A stretch of DNA of 64,000 nucleotides, from positions 10,421,619 through 10,485,618 of the forward strand of contig NC_088105.1 of assembly GCF_036370855.1 (NCBI RefSeq), read 5' to 3'. Under the pieces are notes generated by a model. The model was not told the origin of the DNA. It did not search any database and saw only the letters and a list, made by a program, of their open reading frames with translations. Shown in pieces: positions 39,545 to 52,000 of this stretch. The position numbers and the translations under genes were made by a program. The DNA comes from Dromaius novaehollandiae. Its lineage: Eukaryota; Chordata; Aves; Casuariiformes; Dromaiidae. Positions within the stretch are counted from its first letter, which is position 1, and each line of letters starts with the position of its first letter.

Positions 39545-42260
39545 TCACCATCGTCACTAGCACAGGGTGCTCCAAGCAGACGCCCGCTCGAGGGAAGGGG
39601 CTTTTCACTTGTATTTGTGGGGGTTCGTGCAGAGAGGACCTCGTAGTCCAGTCCAAGACCAGCACAGTCCTCCTGCTGAACTGCCCGGCACTGCTAAGCT
39701 TTATGGGTAAGCAGATGAGAGAGACGTCAAAGGACGACGTTAGAACAGTGATCCTTGAACCCGTAATAAGTGTAATTGTTATTCTACTCTATCTCCTGAA
39801 TGGACTTGTCTAATGAGGGCTATGTACAGTACAAACTAACCTAACTATCCAAGACTTCCCTGACCTTCCAGACTTCCCGAGCCTAGAACGAGGTCTTTGG
39901 TGTCTACACTAAGCAACCCTACCTGTCACTACCCAAGGCAATACCCGCAGCCTCCAGGATGGATGAGCCGAGCACAAAGAGCAACGCGTGGCATCCCGGG
40001 AGCCGCTGCCTCCAGCAGTGATGGCAGCAACGGGGCGGAGGGAAGGAGAGAGGCGGAAAATCCCAACACCGAGTGCTCCTACCTGATGGAAGAGCAAATA
40101 AGCAAAGGTTTTGATTGTTCTTCTCCCCTCGTACTGCATTAGTTTCCATTAATGGTTAGCTTTTCTATTAGAAGGTAAAATAGGACACTGTCTCCTACCT
40201 GCTTCAGTCTTTACACACACTGAAGAAGTTAGAGGAAATGAATTTAGATGACTGCAAGGGAGGCGAAGGGGCTGGCAAAACTACTCACATATGCTAATGG
40301 ACACAGGTTGATCCTTCTGCTTCCAAAGCCCCCACACCTTTTAATCTTCACAAGCTTTCTTAGGAGTGATTTTTAACTTGGGCTGATAAAAATGTCAAGA
40401 TTTTACTTACAGGAAGAATTGCACCTTCAAGGAAATGTGGTATGGATCACCTTCAGCGTTCAAAGCCCTCAGATTACCCTGACATTTCTGGCAAGCTGTA
40501 AGGAAGATTGCATTTAGGACAGCTTTTGCTTTTGACAGCAACAGAGGAGCCCACCAGGTCACTTTTCCTCCTTTGCCGGGACTGTGACCTCCAGTGGGGC
40601 ACCCCTCCTTTCCTTTCTGAAGAGGAGGATGTGAGACCTGAGCCTGGGTTCATTGGCTCTGCGGCCGGTAATGACAACTTGGCCAGTGACTCTGTCTTTC
40701 TGCAAAAATGAATGTGGGAAAGTTCCTTCTTCCTCCATAAATCAAATTAGGTGAAAAATTACTAAAAAGGCATCTCCGTCATTCACAGGCACTTCCATAG
40801 CAACCAAAGCAGGATGGGTCTGCTGAGCACTTCTCATTCATGGTAGGGAGGAGGGACCCAGACAGCAAAGATTCCCATAGCCTTACGGATGCTATTAGAA
40901 GGAATAGCAGGAAAATGGTTACCCTGCTTTTGCAATATGTGGTAGAACTGCTCAGAAATATGAGTGGGGCTTTTTTCACTACTACAATTTTGAAATTGGC
41001 CTGCTGCTCGCAGAAGGATTTGGACTGAGCAGTCTTAACTTCCCTATTTATGCGTGGCTAGAATAGGTCTCAGTATGAAGGCACGTGTTGCCTGAGCCTC
41101 AGTCAGCTATGTTATCAGACATAAGGCTACCCTACACTTTAGACCGGTTCATGCCTTGGCATCTCTGCTCAGACTACCAGAAAAGAGCGGGCCAAATGAA
41201 TAGTAAGTATGATGAAGGTCCTTGTAACCCAAACACCTTTCCCCAGCCCCCATTTATGCAGCCTTTTGTTCAACATTATTCACCATCTCCCCCACCTCCA
41301 GACCAGAAAGACACTGCATTTCCATTATCTCGAGACTCAGTGTAGCTGCATCTCTTTGTATTACAGAGTCTCTTTCAATTCTCCAAATAGTGATAGCAGG
41401 TCTTTAAACGGTCTCTCACATTACAGGCATGTAGGAAGGAAGAAGAAAATCAGACTGTAGCAACAAAGTGCTTTGGATCACACTAGCTGATAGTCCATAG
41501 CTCCCACTGCTGCCTGTCCAGACAGTACTCTTCCCTGATAATATAGTCTGACTGTTCTTCTTGGCTAATTCGGTGAACCCTGTTCTTTCCTGTTAGAGCA
41601 TCTGCCCAGCTAAGCCTCCACCCTCCTAGGAGCCATAAGAAGTTCAGGTGCCGCAGTGTGAGCTGCGGGCTCCCACCTGCACCGCTCTGCCAGGCAGCTC
41701 TGAAGCACCATCTCGGCCAATGGCACAGAGCCAGCTCGAGGATGCTCCTTGTCCTGGCATCCAGTTCTACCTCTTGGTGCGAAGCAAGGCTTCCCACCGC
41801 CACAGCAGTATGTGCTGGGCTGTTGCCTCGAGAGAGTGGTGATAACACACTGGTCTCTTGTTTCTGTGGGTCACCCTTCTGGTGAAAGGCTTCCATAGCC
41901 AATCTTCTGGAAGGCAACCATATCGTCATCTTCATCGCACGCAAATTAAGCGTAACCTGTTGCCAGCTAACAAGGTGCCAAGCCTGGCAAGGCAATTCCA
42001 GAGTAGCTGGATGGCCAAGATGAGGATTATCTTCAGAGTCAACATATGAAACCCTGGGCCTGGCACATCTACACATGAATGGGTGAGTCTAAAAGGGCAG
42101 GAAACACAAGAGATCCAAGCATGGGGGTCTAAACTTTTGGGGAAGGTGGAGGAACAGGAAGGGGGAGGGAGGGATCTCAGATTTTTTCCACTTCAGATTT
42201 CTCCTCTTACTATTCTCTGTCTTTGTTGCTCAGCTGTGGGTCCAATGTCAGAAATAAATG
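39545..42260 (+). other. FAM163A: FAM163A 3' UTR (probable extent)
   Basis: No other gene was recognised between the FAM163A stop and the minus-strand gene. AT content is higher than upstream. A canonical AATAAA at 42253-42258 would give a 3' UTR of about 2.7 kb; earlier non-canonical sites cannot be excluded. Confidence 0.4.
42253..42258 (+). terminator. FAM163A: Candidate polyadenylation signal of FAM163A
   Basis: AATAAA on the plus strand, about 220 bases from the opposing AATAAA of the minus-strand gene. Confidence 0.35.
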
Positions 42261-42477
42261 AGGACTTTGAAATACAAAACAGGAGTGGTTTCTGTCCTTT
42301 GGCAGGCAACACAAAAGGGGATTTATGCAGTGTTGCCCTGGAAGTTGTCCTGGCTCAGGGATTTGTCCTTCCCACCCTTCCAGCTTTTGCTTTCCTTTTT
42401 CTCCTGGCCTTCTTGCTCCCTTACCTCTGGCCTAGGTGCACGCAGCCCAAAAACCACACACTTTTACAGTTTAGCTC

Positions 42478-42483
42478 TTTATT
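42478..42483 (-). terminator. Polyadenylation signal of the ADAMTSL2-like gene
   Basis: tttatt on the plus strand reads AATAAA on the minus strand, 470 bases after the stop codon at 42953. It lies at the expected place for a short 3' UTR. Confidence 0.6.
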
Positions 42484-42952
42484 GTGACACAGAATTTTTT
42501 GGTGTGTTTTGGATATTGACCTTGTAGTAGAAAAATCTGCAGAGCAGAGCAGAGTGGCTGCTGCTACCATCTGGGCTCAGCTGCAGGCTGGCCTCTGTGC
42601 CTCACCACCTCCAACTAGGCCTTCTCCTGTTGTGGGCCTAGCTGGGCTGCCATGTGAATTTCTGGAGCACTGAGGAAGAAGAAGAACTCTTCAGAGATGA
42701 CTGACAGCAGGAACAGGCTTTCCCAACTCACTTCTCAGTAGCTTTGTAGGAACTGGTGGTTTGTCTCAAGTATAATCCTCTCAGTGGAGAGGGGACAGTG
42801 ATGACTAAGTCCTAAAATCCTTCCTCGCTAAGCAGGCTGGTCTACGGGGACTGGCGCCGTGGCCAAGCCAAGCGGGGTGGCTTCATGTGGTAAAGTCTGG
42901 TTCCCGGGGCTCCTGCCCCTGAGCTTGGAAGGAAAGTGCAGCCTGACAGCAG

Positions 42953-43071
42953 TCAGGGTGACTTGGTCCGACACGACCGGCAGCAAGCCTTCCTGTAGTA
43001 CCAATGAGAGCACAGCTTCACCTTCAGCACCAGCACGCAGTTGGCCGTCGCTTTGTCTTCACAGTCTTCTT
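42953..43071 (-). CDS. ADAMTSL2-like last exon: PLAC domain, stop TGA
   Basis: [39 protein letters not shown], stop. All six PLAC cysteines are present. Acceptor tcccctag; the stop is at 42953-42955. Confidence 0.96.
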
Positions 43072-46000
43072 CTAGGGGACAGAAGCACCCACAGAAGGCG
43101 TTAGAGCAGAGACATGCTTCCCCCAGCTGAGAGCCGGATGGAGCAAAGGACTCCCAAGGGCTCCTCTCTCTCCTGGCCCTCCCAGTCTTACCTGGTGCCT
43201 CTGTGGGGCATGGCTGGAGTTGGCAGCTCTGCCTGGCTTCTGGTTTGGAAGTGGGGTCACAGCCCTGACCCAGTGCCTCCCCTTGGTAACACTTTACTTC
43301 ACGCAGTCGCACACCAGCCCCACATGTCTTGCTGCACTGTCGGGATCAAGAGAGGAAAAGGATTGTGAGAGGCATTTTCTTTCTTTTCTACAGGTCCCAA
43401 GTGTTTCCCTTCAGTCAGGCCTCCCAGTCTCCTGCTTTGGGGACTGTTCCTGAGGAGGACACACTGGACTCAAACCTACACTCCCCTCTCATTGCTGGAG
43501 GGGAGCCAGTCTGAGCTGGGGGGTCAGGCAGGGTGACGAAAGAGTTTGCTTTCATTTCTTTAATGCAGCTTAGAATGGTTTTTGCTTTGGACACTGATGC
43601 TGTGAAGGAAGATGGACAAAACAGCTGCTGTGAGTCAGCCCCGGCATCCCCTGTTCCCTGATTCCCTAAATGCTTAGCAATTAAAATGAAGGGAAAGCAG
43701 GGGAGGAGGACAGAACATGGACTCCTAGCAGAGGGAAGAGACAGGGCTGTATCAGCTGTAGCATGGTCATGGTCTTGCCTGGGGCAATAATCTACACACG
43801 TTAAGGTTTTTGTCAGCTAGCATGTGCCAGTCCTTCCATCGGCTGTCTGGACTGCCGAAGAACAGGGCTCATGGGCCTGTCCAGACCTAATGCAGCACAC
43901 AGAAGAACGGGACAGTACAAATCCTCAGCGCTCTGAGCAGTTCACGCTCCATCAGCCTACGTTATGAGGCCACCTCTTGCTGCATCCCCAAGCCCTACCT
44001 GAGACCATGAAGTAGTGAACCATGTTGAACAGGGTCTCTTGAAACAGGCAGCTTGCTCCTCAGGCTTCTGAGAGGCTTCACAGCGCTTCTCAGGATACTC
44101 CCTGTACACACCATTCTCCAGGCCCGCACACAAGACAATCCGAGTCTTCATTCCTCGCCCACAGGCAGCATCACACTGAGAGAGAGAACATAACAACCAG
44201 GTAATGAATGATGCTCCTCAGCTGCAGAGCATCAGGCTGCAGGTGAAGACAGCATCTTGTTCAGGAGCAAGTTGCTTAGTGCTTGTGCTAACATCAGTGG
44301 AGCCGGTGCTTCCCAGGTCACAGGAGCAATGGGTGTCTGCAAAGGAGCTGAATTTCTTGGAGAGTGGGGACAGGAGCTGGTATTAGTGCTTAGCCAGCAT
44401 TGGGGCTGCCAAATTCAGCTTGGCTGGCCTGAAAGCAGCTACCACAAGGGACATGAGCAGCCAAAGCAAGACTGCAGGAGTTGTTTCTGTCTTGCTTCAC
44501 ATACATCCATGTCCTCAAAGACCATGTAAGCCTGGTACACAGTAATGTATTTATGCAGCAACTGTGGTTGACATCTGGGTGTAATGACAAGCTTTGCTTG
44601 GAGCCATGGGGACCAAACTGGTGCATGGCAGGTCACTTATGTGAATGCATCCTGCTCAGCCCAAAGCCATATTGGCCTAGGTGGAAGGACTGAGTGTCTT
44701 AGGACAACACTGGGAGAAGCATGCAGGCAGCAGGAAAGATCTGATTCTAGCTTTGCTCTGCTCCCTGATGGCAGTTGCTGGTTTGAGATTTCACTGCTTT
44801 GTGCCCTTCTCCACCATGCCAGGGCTAGCACAGCCGCAGAGGAAGGAAGCTGGTTTGCATCCCCCCTTAGTCCCCCTGTGAATGGCTGGCTCATCAAGAG
44901 CTCATCAGCCACCTGTGAGAATATGGCAGAAGCAAAGAAGCTAGCACGCACCAGGGCGATGAGCTCAGCTGGCCTTTCAGAGTTCAGGCTGAGTTTAATA
45001 GCCTAGCAACAGCTGAAATACTGCACTGCAGAAGGGTGAGTGACCCACACCACTGACCAGGGCCAGAAGGCGTTATGGGACTGCCATAGGTCCCCAGATT
45101 TCATGTTTGTGCTAGTTACCAGCACTGGAGGGAGACTCAGCTGAATGCTGTCAACAGGTAAGAAGGGGCAGCAAAAGGAGAGGAGGGTTTTACCTATGGA
45201 TGGAGGGGACAGGGCCTGGCTATTTCACTGGTTTCCTAGAAAGCTAGCAACCTTCTTCCTTAGTGATTTATGAATCCCTATTTGTCTTACAAAGCCCAAA
45301 TCTAACAAATGTATCAGCATGCTCCTTCTGGAGATTTGGACCAGCTCGTAACTGGAAGCACAATCCTGCAAGGCTTTGAGCAAAAGAGGGGGAGTAGAGT
45401 GGCAGACACCCATCACTTGCCCACACGTGGAGGGGGGGCAGATGGGCTATGATCACTGGACTATGAGACCTGAGACAAACAAATGCTCACAGGCTGGATG
45501 TGTTTTCCAGGGCAGGGACCTGGGCTGTGTGGTTCAGGTTTATCTCCAGCTCCTACTTATCAGAGGTGAAGCTGGTTTTGTTGGAGCTTTCTATTTGGTG
45601 GTGGAACCAAAATCTCAGGGCCATGAGTGTAGGTTTTGGTTGAAGAGCTCTGCTGTGGTGTTTGTAACTGCTGGGTCCTTGCTGGGAGCCAGGGGTGGGA
45701 GAGGAGGATGGTTTCCTCAGGACACTGCTGCCCTCCAATGGAGGTCCCAGGGAAGGCAGCAAGTGCCACAAACTTTGGGGTGGCCTACAGGGTGTGGGGG
45801 ACAAGCAGGATATCACTCCTTCCCTCTTTCTGGAAGGAGGCAGGATGAGGGCATGAATCTGCAGTTGGCGGTCACAGTGTACAGCCCTGCTCTGCCAAGG
45901 AAGCTGGGTGTCCGCCACCTCCCGTGAGATGTGGGGCAGAAGGAGACCCCCGATTCAGCAGAGGCAGCAGTGACTACACCACCCGCTCCTGCTCTCTTCC

Positions 46001-49000
46001 TCTGGGAGCTCAGGTAAAACAGACTGTGCATCTTGCCCCTCTCTGTTGAGGGAGACAGATACTGGAGATGGGTGGTTGGGGGAGGAGGGCTGAGGCCATG
46101 GGGCTGTGCCTGGCTTTACCTGGTCCCACTCCTGTTCCACCCAGTGCGCAGGGCAGTTCTTGTCACCACACGGATGGACAGCCAGGGGCTTCGCAGCTCG
46201 ATCACACTGTGAGTCAGAAATCACCTTGCCCTCCAGGTTGCGACACGCGATGAAGCGGCTCATACGTCCCTCACCACACGAACCTGAGCACTTGGAGGAA
46301 TAAAGGGCATTTAGACACAGCAGGAAGCAGGCAGGAGGAGAGGAGGGGTCGGTGGGTGCCAGAAGACCTGAATTTGAAGTTCAGCTCTGCTACTGGGGCT
46401 GTGACACTTGGCCCCAGCAGTTTGTAGAGGCATGTCGGGTCAGGGGTTCCCATTTGAGCCCCTTGTCTCCAGGTGCCAAGAGCTTCCCAGATCTTTTGAA
46501 TGGATTTTGTATTTGCTCACCTCACAGCTGACCAAAATTCACAGCGCATGGACAGGCAGAGGCAAAACTGCAGAGCAATACGGTTTCTCTAGCTCAGCCT
46601 CTGCCAGACAAAAGCTGAAGCAGAACAGCAATGTGCCTGCCCCATCTGCTCCAGAGCTGATACCTCCCTCCTGCCCACCTTGTGTCACCTACACCGGGGC
46701 AAGGACAGGCAGCCCCTCCGCACTCACCGGGCCCCAGTCCGAGGCGATCCAGCGGCGGTCGCAGGGTGGGCCTGTGCACACCTTCTCACTGCTGGGCTTT
46801 CGGGACTCGTCGCAGAAGGGCGCTTCTACTGAGCAGCGCACCTCCCTCTTCATCATCCCCTGCGTGCCACACTGGGCCGAACACTGCAAAGGCCACACGG
46901 AGTCAGAAACAGAGTAACGGGGACGAGCAAAGGACAGAAAATGCAAGGTGCAAACGCATCCTTCCATTTTGCTTCTGCTGCATTAGCAGAGAGAGGAAGG
47001 ACCTGAGCAGGCAAAGAGAAAGGTGGGTCTATCTCTATCTCTGCAGCTTACTTCCTTTGGGTCCTAGCACTCCAATGCTCCAAAATGCTGAGGCATGGAT
47101 TGCTATATAGAGTCCTTGGGCAGGTCTCCTGCCTCAGTCCCAAGCGGGTCATGGGAAGTCAATGGAAGGGATTTATATGAAGACGTGGGTTTTAGCTTCT
47201 CTGTGTTTCCACGCCACAGTTTCCCCATCTACCCTCAGTTCAATTCCCCTGGCTGCTTACCTCTGTGATCAAAGACCCTTTGCTGCCTACCTCAGACCAC
47301 TCGGAGAGCTCCCACTGGGGCCCACAGACTGTGTTCTTGCAGGCTTTCCTCTCCATGGGCCTGGCCAGCCCAGCCGACTCGCAGAGGTCATCATAAACAG
47401 AGCTGTCAAAGCCTGGAGCCAGCATCTTCCAACAGCGCACGGTTCGGTACTGATAGCCCTCTCCACAGGTCCTGGAGCATTCGCTCCACCGGCTGGTCTC
47501 CCACCTCCTCAAGCAGTCCCCCGGAGAGAAAGCACAAAGCAAAACCCAGGTAAGGGGGCTGCGGGATGCGGGGTGGCTGGGCTATGTCTGCAGGCCTGGG
47601 ACTCCCCGCCCCAGTAACTGCTGGTACAAATCTGCTCTTCATGCGTGCATCTGCGTTAAGGAGGTCTGGTCCTGCGAGTCACCTTTGCCCTTAGCAGGTA
47701 ATGCAGACAGAGTAAATTCCTTCCCTCTTTTTGCTTATGTGGGGATACATGGGTTTAGCTGTTTAAGCATACCTTTCAGTCCAGAAATGGCTGTATATTT
47801 TGAGCAGAAAATGATGATTAAAAGGTATGTTGTCCCCACGGACAGCCAATTGCTCAGGTTGTGATGGGGTCTACTAGGTTATTCAACCAGTGCTCCCCAC
47901 TGTGAGTCACTGGGGTGACCCACAGCACCTAGAGCAAGATAGGCCTGTGAGTGATGGGGCTACGCCAACCCCACCTTTGCTCCTTCCCTCTATACCTCAG
48001 TGTCTGGCAGATGGGGATGTGCGACTGGGGCTCAGTCATTTCTACTCACCTGGGCTGGCAGTCTCTCCCCGTGCAAAACTCGTGAGTAGGTTCTGGTCGC
48101 ATTAGGGCATCACAGTATGTTTCATCCACTTCCACCCCATCATATCGGACACACATCGCATAGGAGGCACTGATACCTGCTGGACAATCAAGAACTTCTC
48201 TTGGTCAGGCTCCATCAGATCCAAAAGCCTCCTCCTACCATGATTAGATTATGGGAGAGTGCTCACTGCATCGGAACCTCTACCTGCCACTTTCAAAATA
48301 CAAATATTCTCTCCTTCAGCAGCCAGAAAGGACCTCACATGATCAGTCTCCTAGGAGAGGCAGGAACTGATAAAAGGCTAAAGACAAAAATCAGCCAGAT
48401 GCCACGGATAGGTTTCTTCTCTCCTCAGACTCCTCTTAGAGCTGTCATTCTACCTTCCCATCCTGGGAAGGAAAATAGATGCCAAAAATCATCCTCCAAA
48501 GCATGGAAATTCAGGCTGGCATCATTGCAGAAGTCAATCATTTCAAGAGGCCATTTTCAGACCAATAGAACTTGAAAATGTCCTGGTTTTCTACCAAAAC
48601 ACATCTGCCCTCTTCAGTTACCATACATGGAGAGAAGTAAATGGCAAAGAAGTTGGAGGCCAGTATGTGGACTGAAATTACAGGAGGTCAGTTGTTCAGA
48701 CCAATGAATCTTATTCACCAAATCATTGCCAGCAGGAGTTAAGCTTGGCTCATGTCACATCCAGACACAGACCAAGCTTTCATCATGCTATTTGTCATTT
48801 TCAAGCAGGTCTGATACTAGTGGAAGATGTGAAAGAGACGTGGAGAACAGACTCACTGTTAAAGGACTATAGTACTATTCAGGGCTTTGGGTCCTGACTG
48901 TGACCAGATGAGATTAGTTTCTTCCCCTTTACTATTTACTGCAATTGCAAATGTGGGTATCAGATGTGACTGCTTTTCTGATAATAGATGTGTCTCCAGT

Positions 49001-52000
49001 GGAAACCAGCCTTGAAAATAAGCACCAGGTCTTCAAAGCTGTTTAGGTTCCTATCTTTAAGAAACTGCTCCTTTGTGATTTTGCAGAAGACAGGGAACAG
49101 ACTCAGTGTTATAAGCACTTCGGAGGCTCCAGATCTCAGCTGGACTAGCATTGAGGACTTCCCAGCAAAGGGCTCTGAAGCCCTAGTGCCAAACCTACCT
49201 GATGTGCACGTGGAGCTGCAAGGGGCATAAGCTGAGACCTTCCACCGATACATGTCAGCCAAGCTGATGTCGTCATGGCCCACGGGGCTCACATCAAACT
49301 CATTGCTGTGGAGAAAGGGAGAAATATGAACTAAAATGAAGTATCTACTGCAGGACACCAAATGCAAGTGGAGTTAATTTCCTTCTGACATTCTTTGAAG
49401 ATAGGGGAATGAACCCAGTGGTTCTGCTCTCCATCCCCATCTCCCCTACCTTGGGTAAGCTAGATCACTGACAAGCAGAGAGTGTAAATCCCTGATCTGC
49501 CTCCTGAATTCAACCAGCAATGCTGTGACTGGCCATGGGTCAACAACCCTCTGAGAGGATGCAGTTTCGAGTGAGTCTCGTAGACATCACACTTGGAACA
49601 TGTGGGGGCCCTCAGTCTCAGTTTGTACGATCACTTTGAAAGGTATCACATTAGGTTCAAAAGGGGTGACCAAGCAAGATTCCTCTTAATATTGCATAAT
49701 GTGGTAGGAAAAGCTCACATATGGCTTGTCAGAGATATTTAAAGTTGGCCCTCAGTTTCCTGTCAGAGATGTATTGAAGTTAGAGAGATATGTGTGTGCA
49801 GAAGAATGGGACACAACGGGACAGCATGTGAGGGCAGGGGCGTGTATGAGATGTGATACAGACTCCTGGCCATCTCTGCGATCAGGTTAGTGTTGGCCTC
49901 ACAGGTCCTTCAGAACTCAATCACGTGGATCCCTCAGAAGGAGGGAGACCAGCAACTATGCTCTGGGAGCTCTGTGTCAGGCCAGGAGCTGTGCAAATTA
50001 ATCTTCAGCAGACACACCATTGGTGAAGCATCTACAACAGCTCCCATGGACAGACACTGGAAAACAGACACACCAAGGACAGCAGCGAGACTACCAGAGG
50101 CTTGGCTCGACCCTCCCTCCCCAGCTAACCATGCTCCTGTTTTGCCCTGGATATCAAGTGCCACCTTTCAGTGCCAGGGGCTTGTAGAGGCTCTGCCTGG
50201 CTGATGTCCGCAGTAGTGCTGGCACCTAGCAGAGGGCTCTCCACAGACGCCATCAAGCTGTAGTTAGCTGCTTCCCCCTGACTCCCAGTGAACGTCTCCA
50301 CCTTCAAGTCCTCCAGCAAGTTCTTACGGGCCGGTGCTTTGTGAAGGCCCTGCGGCCACTGAGCAGGCAGCTCGCTCCATAGCCCTGCTGTGGAGTTCCT
50401 CCGGGCCAGCCTGGCAGCCAGGTGCTGCAGCTCCCTACAGAAGGCGGTGTTGTGTGGGTCCCGGTGACACAGCCGCCTGAAGAGACGAAGCCTGGAGGAT
50501 GCTACGCGGCTGTTCTCTGAGAGCTCGGGTCTCCTCATGCTGTAGGGTATGGCCGTGCTGATGGAAATCTGATTGAATCTGAGGGCTAGAGGAAAAACAT
50601 GGGGATGCTTATGAGGGTAAAATATCCTCTACCTTGAGTGTATTAAGGAGACTGAGGGCCAAACAGGTCTTCAACCACCTTGGATGGCTTACACTTTAGC
50701 GTGTGGTTTAGTGGTACCTAGTAAGGCAAAAACCATTGAGTATTTGGACTCAAGATCATAAGTTGCTATCAGGGCCCTAAGTGCACCAATAAGCCTCACC
50801 TGGGATCCTCACACACACTCTCTTCCCATGGCCCAGGAACTCCATTTAAGCTCGGGCCTGGGCCTTTAGTCCTGGCATGAGCTATGTTATAGGTGTACTT
50901 TGTTCCCAGTGCTGCTCCTGAGCTGTTTGGGTTTCCCAGATTGACCTCAGACTTTTCACTTTGCTTTTGCCTGATGATCACTGGACTGTCGCTAGGATCT
51001 GTCGCTGTCACCACCCTGCCCTGCTCACCAGGCTCAGGTGCTGTGGGATTGCACCTTTCTGGAGAGGGCACTGCCTGGCCTGTATTGTGGCTGCCCTCAG
51101 CTTCCAGCTCCCCTTTCCTTAGGGAGCAACTGGCCCTTGCTGCTCCCTGACAATCTCCGCTCATGCCATTAATCATCTTTTCCTACTGTCTGCCCTGATC
51201 GGAAAGCCACCCTAGAGTTCAAGAAGACCAGAGCTGTATGGTGTGGGATGTCCACTTTCAGTGGGTGAAGACTTGGGAGTCAAGGAAAAGCAAAGCAACC
51301 AACCCAACTCTGTTTCTCCACCAATTGCTGCTGCATCCTCCTCTTCTTCCTCTCTTGCTGTGTTTGCATGGTAGACCTGTCTTATCTGGAAGTCAAACTT
51401 CTCCTCCTTCTCTCCACCTTGTTCCCAGCCCCAGTCCCGAGGCTGACTAGTAGAGTTAGTTTGGAAGAAATCCTGGCGGCTGAAGCCTAAATTTTCACGC
51501 CCTTCTCCTAGAGGAAGCTGTTCACTGGTGTCATCTGGTGACAGGGAAAGCCATGTGGCATTGAAGTCCTGGGCAGCTCTGGAGTTGGCAGGAATGGGTT
51601 GGTTCTGGCTGGTCTCTGGTAGGTGATGATAGAGAGGTGCGTCAACAGCAGGGGCTGCAGTTCGGAGAGCTGGTGTTCGTGGCACAGTGTAGTCATAAGT
51701 TATGTGCGGCATTTTCCCATTAAAGTTATAGTACTGGAGGCAACAGGGAAAGAAAATGAAATCCTTTTTATTTTAAGGACGTGTATTTCACAGAGAGCTC
51801 TCTTAATCACATCCACTTTGTGATGGATGTTGAGGAGAAAGCATTCTCGTAAACCCAAGAGGAAACCCCCTCAAGACAATATCTGGCTTCCTCAGCTGCC
51901 TCCATGCTCAGGCTTGACTTGGGAACTAGATTAATATTCCCTTTGTCTGAGGGAGGTTCACAATTCTGGGAGCTCTAAAACGGACACACAAGACAGGAAA

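Noticed and set aside
50796-51176. Minus-strand open frame of 126 codons between two ADAMTSL2-like exons, ending at a strong donor (CCCAG|GTGAGG)
   Set aside because: Its phase would force a stop in the next exon, and it lacks a convincing acceptor; treated as intronic.
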